19,267 nucleotides of DNA. It comes from JBBRHF01 sp038223055. Lineage in GTDB: Bacteria; Actinomycetota; Actinomycetes; JACCUZ01. A model generated the notes under the pieces. The model was given only the letters and a program-made list of their open reading frames with translations. It did not search any database and was not told where the DNA came from. Below are positions 1 through 7,666 of this stretch, one piece after another. Each line of letters begins with the position of its first letter. Position 1 is the stretch's first letter. The translations under genes and the position numbers were made by a program. Where the stretch lies: assembly GCA_038223055.1 (NCBI GenBank), contig JBBRHF010000071.1, forward strand, positions 1-19,267, in the 5' to 3' direction.

Positions 1-345
1 CAGTACCCCGATGCGGACAAGGTCGTCCTGGTCATGGACAACCTCAACACCCACTCGATCGCCTCCCTCTACCAGGCGTTCGCACCGGAGAAGGCCTACG
101 CGCTGGCCGGCAGGCTGGAGATCCACCACACCCCCAAGCACGGATCCTGGCTCAACATTGCCGAGATCGAGCTGTCCTGCCTGACCAAGCAATGCCTCGG
201 CCGACGCATCGCCGACCTGGCCGTCCTGAACGAGGAGCTCACCGCCTGGGCCGACGCCACGAACGCTGACGAGCGCCAAGTGGACTGGAGTTTCACCACC
301 AGAAACGCCCGCATCAAACTCCGGCACCTATACCCCGCTCTTTAG
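1..345 (+). CDS. IS630-type transposase, C-terminal part (5' end outside window)
   Basis: The reading frame is open from base 1 and ends at TAG 343-345, giving about 114 residues of the C-terminal part of a DDE endonuclease that cuts and joins transposon ends. The sequence shows the second catalytic Asp in the V-M-D-N-L-N-T-H motif (bases 34-54) and the third acidic residue in the H-G-S-W-L-N-I-A-E-I-E block (around bases 142-171). Both are characteristic of the IS630/Tc1-mariner DDE_3 superfamily. The first catalytic Asp and the helix-turn-helix must lie left of the window, so I cannot say whether the full gene is intact. The stop lies only 13 bp from the 3' end of the convergent protease gene, so the right end of the element probably sits between them. 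The family call is confident, but activity is unknown. Confidence 0.85.
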   Translation, partial: QYPDADKVVLVMDNLNTHSIASLYQAFAPEKAYALAGRLEIHHTPKHGSWLNIAEIELSCLTKQCLGRRIADLAVLNEELTAWADATNADERQVDWSFTTRNARIKLRHLYPAL

Positions 346-361
346 AAGCGACAGTCTACTA
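1..361 (+). mobile_element. Right end of an IS630-like insertion sequence (approximate)
   Basis: The transposase stop at 345 is followed by a short tail, AAGCGACAGTCTAC, and then TA at 360-361. IS630/Tc1 elements insert at TA dinucleotides, so the tail could be the right terminal inverted repeat and TA 360-361 the target. The left end is outside the window, so the inverted repeat cannot be verified. The boundary is an inference. Confidence 0.4.
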
Positions 362-1540
362 GGCCGGCGCGCCGGGCGGGGGTGGCGGTGGTGGGACGGG
401 CTGCGGGACGGCGACCGCGGGGGCCGCCTTGGTGATCCGGCCGGCGTCCGAGCGAGCGGTGACCGTGCAGGTGAGGGTCGACCCCGCGAAGGTGGAAGGC
501 ACCACGAGCGCCGGCCCAGTGGCGACCTGTGTCGGGCCCACGCTCCAGGTGGTCACGGTGGAGTTCGTGTTTGCGCTCCAGGAGCCCGGGCCGCAACTCA
601 GCGTCGCGCCGACGGCGGGCGTCCCGGTGACGACGGGTTGCCGGAGATTGACCGGCAGGGCCCTGTTGTCGGTGACCGCAACGCGCGGCAGGGCGGTCTT
701 GGCGCTGGTGATCCAGGGGCGGTAGGCGCCGACGGAGGTGAAAACCGTGGGTATCCGGGCCCTGCAGCCGGCGCCGAACGAGGTGACCCCCACGACGTAG
801 GAGGTGCCGGCGGAGCGAACGACCAGTGGACCTCCGCTGTCCCCGTGGCACCCACCGGAATAGGTGCGCGACGCGGTGTTGAAGTGGGCCGCGGCCACCA
901 TCACCGAAGGCTTGAACTCGCCGCCGTAGGCGCGGGCGGCGGCCTGTCGGCTGGACTCGAGCCGCGCTGAGCCGAGCTGGTTGGTGAGGCGCTCGTTCTG
1001 GTTCTCGCCCCAGCCGTACATCGTGAGCGACGGTGGCTTCGTGCCGTTGATCGCGCGGGCCTGACCGGGTGTGCCGAGCCGAGCGTAGGACCGCAGGCGG
1101 AGGGGGGTGAGCGGGCGCAGCAGCGCGATGTCGTGCGTGGTGCGGGCGTTGGTGTAACGCCTGTCGACGACAACCGCTTCGACCGGCACGAGGGTGCCAC
1201 CAGTCAACCGGTCGGCACCGACCTTGACGAAGTAGAAGGGACGTTCGGTGACGTCGGTCACACAGTGGGCAGCGGTAAGCACTTGACGACTTGAGAGCGC
1301 CGTGGCCGTGCAGGTGAAACTGGCCTGGTCCCCGGCGTGGTCGGCCCGGTAAAGGCTCAGCACCCAGGGAACCGACTGGCTGGGACTCGCCACCGACGTT
1401 CCGTAGGTGACGGCTGCGGCTGGAGCCGCGAGGGCGCCGGTGAGGGCGATCAGGGTGGCGATGCCGGCCAGCCGGGAGGTGACGCGCCAGCCCGGGCCGT
1501 GCTCGGGTGACGCTCGTCGTGACGTGGGTCGAACGGGCAC
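359..1540 (-). CDS. Secreted trypsin-like (S1 family) serine protease with C-terminal Ig-like domain
   Basis: The product is 393 residues and predicted to be an exported endopeptidase. An N-terminal signal peptide is visible: Arg-rich start, hydrophobic stretch about residues 24-40, and A-P-A-A-A near 39-43. The chymotrypsin triad follows: His92 in T-A-A-H-C, Asp137 in H-D-I-A-L-L, Ser235 in G-C-H-G-D-S-G-G-P. Cysteines sit at the positions usual for S1 disulfides. Residues about 298-380 resemble the small beta-sandwich repeats (G-x-P-x-V-G-A-T-L-S-C) of actinobacterial surface proteins, then a Pro-rich tail (about 381-390) ends the protein abruptly. The start is GTG at 1538-1540 with a G-rich GGGGGA about seven bases upstream. 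It is transcribed in the same direction as the FHA-FtsK ATPase, 109 bp downstream of it, so co-transcription is possible. The stop codon coincides with the proposed IS end, so the C-terminus may be truncated. Substrate unknown. Confidence 0.9.
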   Translation of the reverse strand: MPVRPTSRRASPEHGPGWRVTSRLAGIATLIALTGALAAPAAAVTYGTSVASPSQSVPWVLSLYRADHAGDQASFTCTATALSSRQVLTAAHCVTDVTERPFYFVKVGADRLTGGTLVPVEAVVVDRRYTNARTTHDIALLRPLTPLRLRSYARLGTPGQARAINGTKPPSLTMYGWGENQNERLTNQLGSARLESSRQAAARAYGGEFKPSVMVAAAHFNTASRTYSGGCHGDSGGPLVVRSAGTSYVVGVTSFGAGCRARIPTVFTSVGAYRPWITSAKTALPRVAVTDNRALPVNLRQPVVTGTPAVGATLSCGPGSWSANTNSTVTTWSVGPTQVATGPALVVPSTFAGSTLTCTVTARSDAGRITKAAPAVAVPQPVPPPPPPPGAPA

Positions 1541-1649
1541 GGCTGGTCCCCCGGGCGGTGATGGTGTCGGTGCTCAGTGTAGTCGTCGAGCACGGATTGC
1601 TGGCCAGCTTTGCCGAAATTGGCGGCAGAGTACGTCGGAGTCGGGCTGC

Positions 1650-4600
1650 TTATCCGTGGGTGGCGCCCGCTGGGGGATGTTCGATGGCGATGTGCAACGG
1701 TGTGGCTCGGCCGCGGTCGACGAGCAACCCGCGCCCAGGGTGGGAGTGGTGACAGCGGTCGACCCGCACGGCCAGCAGCTCGCCGTCCAGGGGGCCGAGC
1801 GACCCGAGCAGGACGCCACGGCGGCTGCGCCGCGCCTCCACAGTGACGCCACGAAACAGGGCACCCAGGTCGTTCACGGCACCGGCCAGGACGAGGGTGA
1901 CCTGGGCCGTGATCTGGCCGCGGAGCGCGGCGAGCAGCAGTGGCTCCAGCGGCGAGTCGTGCAGTGCCTCGGCGTCGTCGGCCAGCACCACCAGCTCGCC
2001 CGGCTGCGCCAGCCAGTCGCCGAGCTGGCTGGCCGACGCCGGGTCGGCGGACAGGACTGCGAGGACTGAGGGCTCGCCGGCCAGGCTCGGCAGGGGTGAC
2101 CGGCGAGGAGCCACGAGCACCGTCGGGACCGCCTGGGTGAGCAGGCCGCGGGCCACCGTGAGCAGGGTCGTCGAGCGTCCGCTGCCCGGTTGACCCGCGA
2201 TCGTGAAGGCGCCGCCCGAGGGGGAGAGGTCGACGGCGATCGGTGCGAGATCGTCTCCCCCCAACCCCAGCAGAATCCGGCCGGGACGGCAGCCCTCGAT
2301 CCCGTCCGCTGAGGTTGCCGACGCGGCCGCCGCTGCGGTCACCTCGGCGAGCGTGACCAGCGTTGGCAGCGGCTCCACCCGAAGGGGCCGCTGAAACGGC
2401 GGAACGGCGCCCGAGCGGCTGGCCCCGGCGGGGGTGGGGGTGGGGGTGGGGGTGGGGGTGGGGGTGGGGGTGGGGGTGGGGGTGGGAGCTGCCGCGTAGA
2501 CATCATTGTGCGGGCGGGATGCCAGCCGCTGCTCTCCCGACTCCGTACTCGGGCGGCGGCCAGCTTCATCGGCGTGGCGCGCCGCCTCGGACTCCCGGGC
2601 GCGGGCCTGTTCGGCGATTCTGCGCAGCGCGGCCACTTGGGCCGTCCCCCTGGGGTCGGCGCTGAGCAGCGCGACCTGCACCTCGACGGCATCCAGCAGC
2701 GCCATCGACCCTTCGCCGGCAGAAATCGGGCCGCCCCCACTGGTGGTGTGGCTCAGGCCGTGGCAGGGGCCGCTCGACCCTGCCGGCAGGACACCGCGTC
2801 CTGGGGGCATAGCGGACGGCACATCACGCGCGGCGAGCCCGGCGAGGGCGAAGTCGCCGGGGTCGGCCAGGCGCAGCACCAGCCGTTCGGTTACGGACTC
2901 GGCCACCCGGCTGGTGAGCAGTCCACGGTCTCCGGTCGCGACGACCCGGATTCCGGCACCAGCACCGTCGCGCACAAGTCGGCGCAGCGACTCCAGGGGC
3001 CGACCGTGGTCGATCGCGTCGTAGGTCGTGGAGACGCCCTCCCAGCCGTCCACGAGCAGGACGATCTGCGGCAGCCGCTCGCTTGGGGCCACCTCGCGAC
3101 GGTGCTCGGCGAGGGACGTGTGGCCGGCGCGCGCGAGCAGGTCGGTGCGCCGGTCGAGTTCGTCCACGAGCCTGGTGAGGAGCCGGTCGCCGCGCTCCGG
3201 CTGGTCACGGGAGACGACGGCGCCGCAGTGTGGCAGGGTGGTCAGGACTCCCAGGGCTCCGGCGGATCCATCGAGACCGTAGAGGTGGACATCCCGGGGT
3301 GAGTGCCGAGCGGCGATCGATCCGGCGAGAGTGCGCAACACCGAGGTGCGCCCGCTGCGCGGGGACCCCACGATGATGAGGTGGCCGCCGCGCTCCAGAT
3401 CGAGGGCGTAGGTCACCTGTTGTTGCAGCGCCGGCAGGTCGCACAGACCCAGCGGAACCGCCCAGTCGACCGGCGCGTCCACGCCGGGTGGGTGGGCGAA
3501 CGGGGCGACAGCCCCGTCGGGGGCCTGTTCGGTCGGCCACGACGCGCATCCGCTGGCCCCGGCACGGACCGCGTCCTCGAGCGTGAGCACCGACGGTAGG
3601 GGCGGTAGCCAAGGACTCGCCGGCACCGTGATGGCGAGGCCACGTGTGGCCGCACGCGCCGCCGCGGCCAAGCGGGCGAGATCGGTCGGCCGGTCGGAGT
3701 TGCCGGCGAGCGGCTCGGCGGTCCGGCCCGGCGGCCAGGCCACGACGCCGACCGAGGGCCCGACGGGTCCGCCCGACGACGAGCCGGAGACCCGAGCGGA
3801 CTGGAACGCCCGCACCGGGCCAGGGCCGATCCGTAGGATCGCTCTCCCCGGCGTATCGCGACCGATGGCGGCAGCGAGCGGGCTGTCGACGACCTCCGTG
3901 GATTCGCCGACGTCGGTGACTCGCAGGGCCACCCGGATGCTGGTGTTGGCTCGGATGTCGGCGCTCACCACTCCGGCGGGGCGCTGCGTGGCGAGCACGA
4001 GGTGCACGCCGAGCGAACGTCCGCGTTGCGCCACCCCGACGAGCCCGCCGATGAAGTCGGGCAGCTCCTCGGCCATGGTCGCGAACTCGTCGACGACGAT
4101 CACGAGCCGCGGCAGCGTCCGGAGAGGGCGACCGGCCGCCCTGCCGGAGTGCCCGCCGGCCGGCCGACCGGACTGCCCGCCGTCCGGGACGGCCCCGACC
4201 GTCGGCCGGCCGGCCGATCGGAGCTCGCCCCCCCGCCCGAGCGTCGACGGGTCGGCCGATCGGAGCTCGCCCGACCGGATGTACTGCGTCAGGTCGGCGC
4301 AGCCCGCCTCGCGGAGCAGCCGCTCCCGCCGTCGCAGCTCGGCCCGCAACGACGTGAGCGCGCGGCGGGTGAGGTGCTCGTCGAGGTCGGTGACCAGTCC
4401 CACGGTGTGCGGAAGCGTGGCGCAGTCGGCGAAGGCTGCGCCGCCCTTGTAGTCGATCAGGACGAAGACCAGCTGGTCTGGTGGGTTGCGCACGGCCAAG
4501 CCGGCGACCAGGGTCTGCAGCAACTCGGACTTGCCCGATCCAGTGGTGCCGGCGACGAGGGCGTGCGGGCCGTCGGCGGCCAGGTCGAGCACAAGCGCCG

Positions 4601-6683
4601 TGCCCCCCGACGTGACGCCGAGGGGAACGGCCGTTGCGGAAGGCTCGTCCCGCCAGGCCTTCGCGAGGCAGCCGGCGTCAGTCGGATCGAGGTCGTCCGC
4701 GAACAGCGCCAGCAATTCGGTCCGGACCGGCAGTGCGCCGACCTCATCGGCGGGTGTGGCGTCGCGCAAGGGGGCGAGTGCCCGGGCGAAGCGACGCGCC
4801 CATGCCTCGCCGACGCCGTCGACGCCGATGTTGTGCAAGGTCGCCGTGCCCTCGGTGCGCACGGTCAACAAGGCCGTCTCGCCGGCTCGTCCGGACGCCG
4901 AGACGGTCGACCGACACTCCGCCGGAAGGGCGGTCGCTTCGCTGTCCAGGCAAATCACGTGGATGCCGGCGGCCGGGCCCTGGGCAAGGACGGTGGAGAC
5001 GCCCGGCGTCATCCGCAGCGCATGGGCACCGTCGATGACGACGACCGTAGACCGGGCGTCGGGTGGCGAGCGCGGCGACGCGGTCCCGACGTGGCGGCTG
5101 GACTGCTGGTCGATGACCGCGAGTAGCTCACCCACGCGGGCGGCCACGTCCTGCGTCCCGACGCCGATGAGCAGCCCTTCGCCCGCTCGCTGCGGGGACC
5201 GCAGATGGACCAGCCACCGGGCCCATGACCAGTCCTCGGCCCGGGCCGGATCGGCCACTAGCACGACAAGGCTGAGGTGCCGGGGACTGTGCCAGGCGGC
5301 GAGCTGGCACACCCAGAAGCGCAGTGCAGCCAGCGCCGTCGGGCGGGCACCGGACAGGCCGAGCACGCCGATCTCGGCAAGGCGCACCGTGACCGGAGCG
5401 TCGCGCAGCATCGGTGGGCGCACGGCGGCTGGATCGCCTGAACTCGCGACACCCAGTAAGCGAGGCGGAGACGAGCCAGGCGGCGACGAACCCGGCGATG
5501 ACGAACCCGGCAGGGCGGGATCAGGGGACGGGTCACCTGCCGGCGCGCCCGGCGACGGTGCCAACCCGGACGGATCGTCGCACGTGTCGAAGGACTGCTG
5601 GAGCGCCCCGTCCGAGGAGCGCAGCGTGATGTCGGCCGGCAGGTCGGCGAGGCCAACCCGCACCTCCAGCGCGTCGCCGTCGCCGGGTCGACGCTCCCAG
5701 AGCCGCGGCCCTGGTATGCACGCGGTGACGAGCAGGCTTGGCGCGCCGGGGTGGCGGATGTGCGTGGACCGGGCCTCTCTCGCGACGGCGTCGGCGAGGT
5801 CCGCATGCACGGAGGACAGCTCCGCGTCGAAGCGGCCATGTTCCCGACGTGTCGTGCGCCGGGCCGCGGCGCGCTCGCTGACCCACTGGCCGATCGCCAT
5901 GAGCGGGGAGAGAAGCACAAACACGAGGTAGGTGGTGCTGCCCGTCAGGGCGACCAGCCCGACGCCGGCAGCGATCGGCACTGTCAATGTCACCCACGGC
6001 ACCCGCGGCTTCGGCGGAAGCGCCGGTGGCGCCGGCATCGTCACGGTGGGGCGGTGGGAGGCCGGCAGCAGCCTCGGCGGCCGGTTGACATAGATATGCC
6101 CCTGGCCGTCGCCGCGACAGACCGCCCCCTCGTGCTGCGGGATCACCAGGGTCAGCCGGGAACCGCCGACGGCGATCGCCTGGCCTGGGCGCACCGACGT
6201 CTCACGCTGGCCGATCGCGGCGCCATCGACCCCGGTCCCGTTGGTCGAGCCCATGTCCTGGATCGTGGGCCCTCCCGGGGACACCCGCAGCACCGCGTGC
6301 AGCCGTGACACGTCGGGGTCCGCGACGCGCACAGCTGCGTGTGCTGCTCGGCCGATCGTGTGCTGGCCGGCGCCGAGGCGATGCACTCCGCCGGCGTCGG
6401 GACCGGCCACAACGTGCAGCTCGAGCAGGCCGCGCTGCTCGACGGGTCGGGCTTGGTCGACGGTGAGGATCGCACCCTGCAGCAGCGGCGGGGCGCCGAG
6501 GTGGGCGTCGCCGCCCAGCTCGGTCGACTCGTGGAAGAGCGCACCGTGGCTGCGCCCGACCGTCCGCAGCAGTGCCTCGTGGACCTGGGCCAAGGTGACC
6601 CCGGCCGCGGCGTCGACCCGGCAGTCCGAGGACCGGGGACCCCCGGGGGCTCCGGGGTCCACGATCGTGAGGCACAGCTGCAT
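1650..6683 (-). CDS. FHA domain FtsK/SpoIIIE ATPase, EssC/EccC-like (type VII secretion motor type)
   Basis: The protein is 1677 residues. Residues 1-80 look like a small ubiquitin-like or degenerate FHA region. A clear FHA domain spans about 90-182 (G-R near 111, S-R-L-H 126-129, S-T-N-G-T 146-150). Two membrane segments lie near 229-247 and 251-267, and three FtsK/SpoIIIE ATPase modules follow. Module 1 is canonical: Walker A G-T-T-G-S-G-K-S 712-719, Walker B V-I-V-V-D-E 861-866. Modules 2 and 3 have Arg in place of the Walker A Lys (G-S-P-R-S-G-R-T 1106-1113, G-Q-P-G-S-G-R-S 1497-1504) and weak Walker B sites (L-V-D-G, L-A-D-D). This is the layout of EssC/EccC proteins that drive type VII secretion of WXG100 substrates; FHA-N-terminal forms are known from EssC. 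No WXG100, EccB, EccD or EccE gene is in the window, so the role is inferred. ATG 6681-6683 has AGGAG 11 bases upstream, a rather long spacing. Confidence 0.88.
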   Translation of the reverse strand: MQLCLTIVDPGAPGGPRSSDCRVDAAAGVTLAQVHEALLRTVGRSHGALFHESTELGGDAHLGAPPLLQGAILTVDQARPVEQRGLLELHVVAGPDAGGVHRLGAGQHTIGRAAHAAVRVADPDVSRLHAVLRVSPGGPTIQDMGSTNGTGVDGAAIGQRETSVRPGQAIAVGGSRLTLVIPQHEGAVCRGDGQGHIYVNRPPRLLPASHRPTVTMPAPPALPPKPRVPWVTLTVPIAAGVGLVALTGSTTYLVFVLLSPLMAIGQWVSERAAARRTTRREHGRFDAELSSVHADLADAVAREARSTHIRHPGAPSLLVTACIPGPRLWERRPGDGDALEVRVGLADLPADITLRSSDGALQQSFDTCDDPSGLAPSPGAPAGDPSPDPALPGSSSPGSSPPGSSPPRLLGVASSGDPAAVRPPMLRDAPVTVRLAEIGVLGLSGARPTALAALRFWVCQLAAWHSPRHLSLVVLVADPARAEDWSWARWLVHLRSPQRAGEGLLIGVGTQDVAARVGELLAVIDQQSSRHVGTASPRSPPDARSTVVVIDGAHALRMTPGVSTVLAQGPAAGIHVICLDSEATALPAECRSTVSASGRAGETALLTVRTEGTATLHNIGVDGVGEAWARRFARALAPLRDATPADEVGALPVRTELLALFADDLDPTDAGCLAKAWRDEPSATAVPLGVTSGGTALVLDLAADGPHALVAGTTGSGKSELLQTLVAGLAVRNPPDQLVFVLIDYKGGAAFADCATLPHTVGLVTDLDEHLTRRALTSLRAELRRRERLLREAGCADLTQYIRSGELRSADPSTLGRGGELRSAGRPTVGAVPDGGQSGRPAGGHSGRAAGRPLRTLPRLVIVVDEFATMAEELPDFIGGLVGVAQRGRSLGVHLVLATQRPAGVVSADIRANTSIRVALRVTDVGESTEVVDSPLAAAIGRDTPGRAILRIGPGPVRAFQSARVSGSSSGGPVGPSVGVVAWPPGRTAEPLAGNSDRPTDLARLAAAARAATRGLAITVPASPWLPPLPSVLTLEDAVRAGASGCASWPTEQAPDGAVAPFAHPPGVDAPVDWAVPLGLCDLPALQQQVTYALDLERGGHLIIVGSPRSGRTSVLRTLAGSIAARHSPRDVHLYGLDGSAGALGVLTTLPHCGAVVSRDQPERGDRLLTRLVDELDRRTDLLARAGHTSLAEHRREVAPSERLPQIVLLVDGWEGVSTTYDAIDHGRPLESLRRLVRDGAGAGIRVVATGDRGLLTSRVAESVTERLVLRLADPGDFALAGLAARDVPSAMPPGRGVLPAGSSGPCHGLSHTTSGGGPISAGEGSMALLDAVEVQVALLSADPRGTAQVAALRRIAEQARARESEAARHADEAGRRPSTESGEQRLASRPHNDVYAAAPTPTPTPTPTPTPTPTPTPAGASRSGAVPPFQRPLRVEPLPTLVTLAEVTAAAAASATSADGIEGCRPGRILLGLGGDDLAPIAVDLSPSGGAFTIAGQPGSGRSTTLLTVARGLLTQAVPTVLVAPRRSPLPSLAGEPSVLAVLSADPASASQLGDWLAQPGELVVLADDAEALHDSPLEPLLLAALRGQITAQVTLVLAGAVNDLGALFRGVTVEARRSRRGVLLGSLGPLDGELLAVRVDRCHHSHPGRGLLVDRGRATPLHIAIEHPPAGATHG
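2430..2483. repeat. Nine perfect GGGGGT hexamers, encoding a (Thr-Pro)9 linker
   Basis: Nine uninterrupted copies of GGGGGT run along the plus strand inside the FHA-FtsK gene. Read on the coding minus strand they give (TP)9, residues 1401-1418, between ATPase modules 2 and 3. The unit is 6 bp, so copy-number changes keep the frame. The plus (template) strand has nine G5 runs separated by single T, a strong G-quadruplex pattern. Confidence 0.95.
4211..4272. repeat. 20-bp direct repeat (4211-4230 and 4253-4272) in the FHA-FtsK gene
   Basis: The 20 bases at 4211-4230 are identical to those at 4253-4272, with a period of 42 bp (14 codons). On the coding strand they encode the repeated G-E-L-R-S-A at residues about 805-810 and 819-824. 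They lie in a Gly/Ser/Arg-rich stretch (about 801-856) between a long helix and the Walker B strand of ATPase module 1, and point to local duplication creating an inserted loop. Confidence 0.9.
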
Positions 6684-6752
6684 CGGGTCGCCATCTCCTG
6701 GTTCCGGTTAGTGACCTCAAAGCCTCTCCTACGTTGGCGATCCCCAGAGGTC

Positions 6753-6781
6753 GTCGTCCACAGGACGGCGTTGTCCACAGG
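6753..6781. promoter_or_regulatory. Paired (C/T)GTCCACAGG motifs upstream of the FHA-FtsK gene
   Basis: GTCGTCCACAGG (6753-6764) and GTTGTCCACAGG (6770-6781) are direct repeats 17 bp apart, 70-100 bp upstream of the ATG at 6683 and read antisense to that gene. The core TTGTCCACA equals the actinobacterial DnaA-box consensus. The same 12-mer occurs upstream of the tad operon at 11883-11894. A protein-binding site is an inference. The rest of 6684-6959 holds no other convincing feature. Confidence 0.45.
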
Positions 6782-6959
6782 GGCGATGCCTTGTCTCGAC
6801 GCGAGCGGAGATGACCACCTGATTGGCGCATCCAGGTAGGGACATCGGAGTGCCCAACATGATCCGTCGTCAAGCAGTGTGGAGGCGTCGACGATGCGCT
6901 GTCCGGACGGGGCGGGAGCCGCTGCGACCGGGTCCGCGTTGCCGCATACAAGGGCTCCG

Positions 6960-7378
6960 GAGCCGTTGTGAGGCGGTTGGTGTGGACCAGCCACGAGCTG
7001 AGGGCGGCCACGACCGACATGCCACGTCGGGTATGCCCGTCGGTGAGTGCTGGCGCTTCGGGGGAGTCGAAAAAACGCAGGTCCTTGGTCGCCATCACCG
7101 GCTTCTTGACCGGAACACCGTCCGGATCATGACGCGTGTCGGTGCCTCGTCCGTCAACAGTGACTGACACAGATCCATCGACGTGCAGGCTGACGGAGCA
7201 GTGACCGCCCTCGGTGTGAAGGGCCTCGGCGGCCAGGTAGGCGATGACCTCGAGGTTGAGGGGCATGGCGCCGCCAGGCGCGTAGCGCAAGTTGGTCGCG
7301 AATCTCCGCGAGATGGTCAACATCCGAGGTGCTGGCCCGGTCGTGGGTTGTCTTGGGCCACATCGTCGTGTCACTCAT
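6960..7378 (-). pseudogene. GyrB-like GHKL ATPase-domain gene, frameshifted and lacking a 3' end
   Basis: The N-terminal ATP-binding fold of a gyrase-B-like protein is recognisable. One frame gives a start at ATG 7376-7378 and a stretch D-H-L-A-E-I-R-D-Q-L (to about 7292). The next frame continues from R-Y-A-P-G-G (about 7284) through L-H-V-D-G-S-V-S-V-T-V-D-G-R-G (Bergerat-fold ADP contact, usually D-N-G-R-G) and R-R-G-M-S-V-V-A-A-L-S to H-T-N-R at about 6975. Joining them needs one +1 shift near 7275-7295. After 6975 no frame gives a convincing continuation, and the open frame runs on into the FHA-FtsK gene, which is not credible coding. It looks like a decayed single-domain protein of this fold. 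The ATGA overlap with the upstream 79-residue ORF supports the 7378 start. A shorter functional product from ATG 7266 cannot be excluded. Confidence 0.65.
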
Positions 7379-7614
7379 TCCGCAGGGGATGTGCACACTT
7401 GGCACATGTCCTCCTGGTCGGCGACGAGCTCGTCGCCGGGACTCGACCTGGCGCGCAGCGGCAGCCGGGTCCGAGCCAGCACCTCGACGGCGTGGGAGGA
7501 CATCGTCCGCACGGTGAGCAGCTCGTGGCGCACCTGGAACATCTCCTCCAGGCTGGAAAAGGCAGTGGCCGTGGGATCATCGGATCGGAAAACTGGTGCA
7601 CGAGGCTGCTCCAT
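7375..7614 (-). CDS. Hypothetical 79-residue protein
   Basis: I do not recognise this protein. The ATG at 7612-7614 has GGGGA about eight bases upstream, and the TGA stop (7375-7377) overlaps the ATG of the GyrB-like gene as ATGA, the usual sign of translational coupling. The composition is protein-like: a soluble, mostly helical stretch, S-S-L-E-E-M-F-Q-V-R-H-E-L-L, then R-T-M-S-S-H-A-V-E-V-L, and a C-terminal C-Q-V-C pair at residues about 71-74. No signal peptide or membrane segment is seen. An upstream ATG at 7722 would extend it to 115 residues but would run into the divergent kinase gene. Since its partner gene is broken, this ORF may be a relic of the same former operon. Confidence 0.5.
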   Translation of the reverse strand: MEQPRAPVFRSDDPTATAFSSLEEMFQVRHELLTVRTMSSHAVEVLARTRLPLRARSSPGDELVADQEDMCQVCTSPAE

Positions 7615-7666
7615 CGAAGGGGTCCCCATTCGCGTCGTCGAGACACCGGCGGGGCTGGCCTCCCGG

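Noticed and set aside
2430..2483. CRISPR or tandem-repeat array
   Set aside because: The units are contiguous hexamers without spacers inside a coding gene.
4002..5931. Long plus-strand open frames (4002-5126 and 4486-5931) opposite the FHA-FtsK gene
   Set aside because: They are antisense to clear ATPase-module coding sequence, have Arg/Ala/Gly-rich composition and no family features, as expected of shadow frames in high-GC DNA.
6753..6781. Chromosomal replication origin suggested by DnaA-box-like motifs
   Set aside because: Only two or three boxes are present and no dnaA, dnaN or AT-rich region is nearby. The broken GyrB-like gene is not a true gyrB next to an origin.
6202..7374. One continuous 390-residue GyrB-like protein
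   Set aside because: Only about the first 135 residues resemble the family. The rest is out-of-family and overlaps the start of the FHA-FtsK gene on the same strand in another frame, so I called the gene broken.
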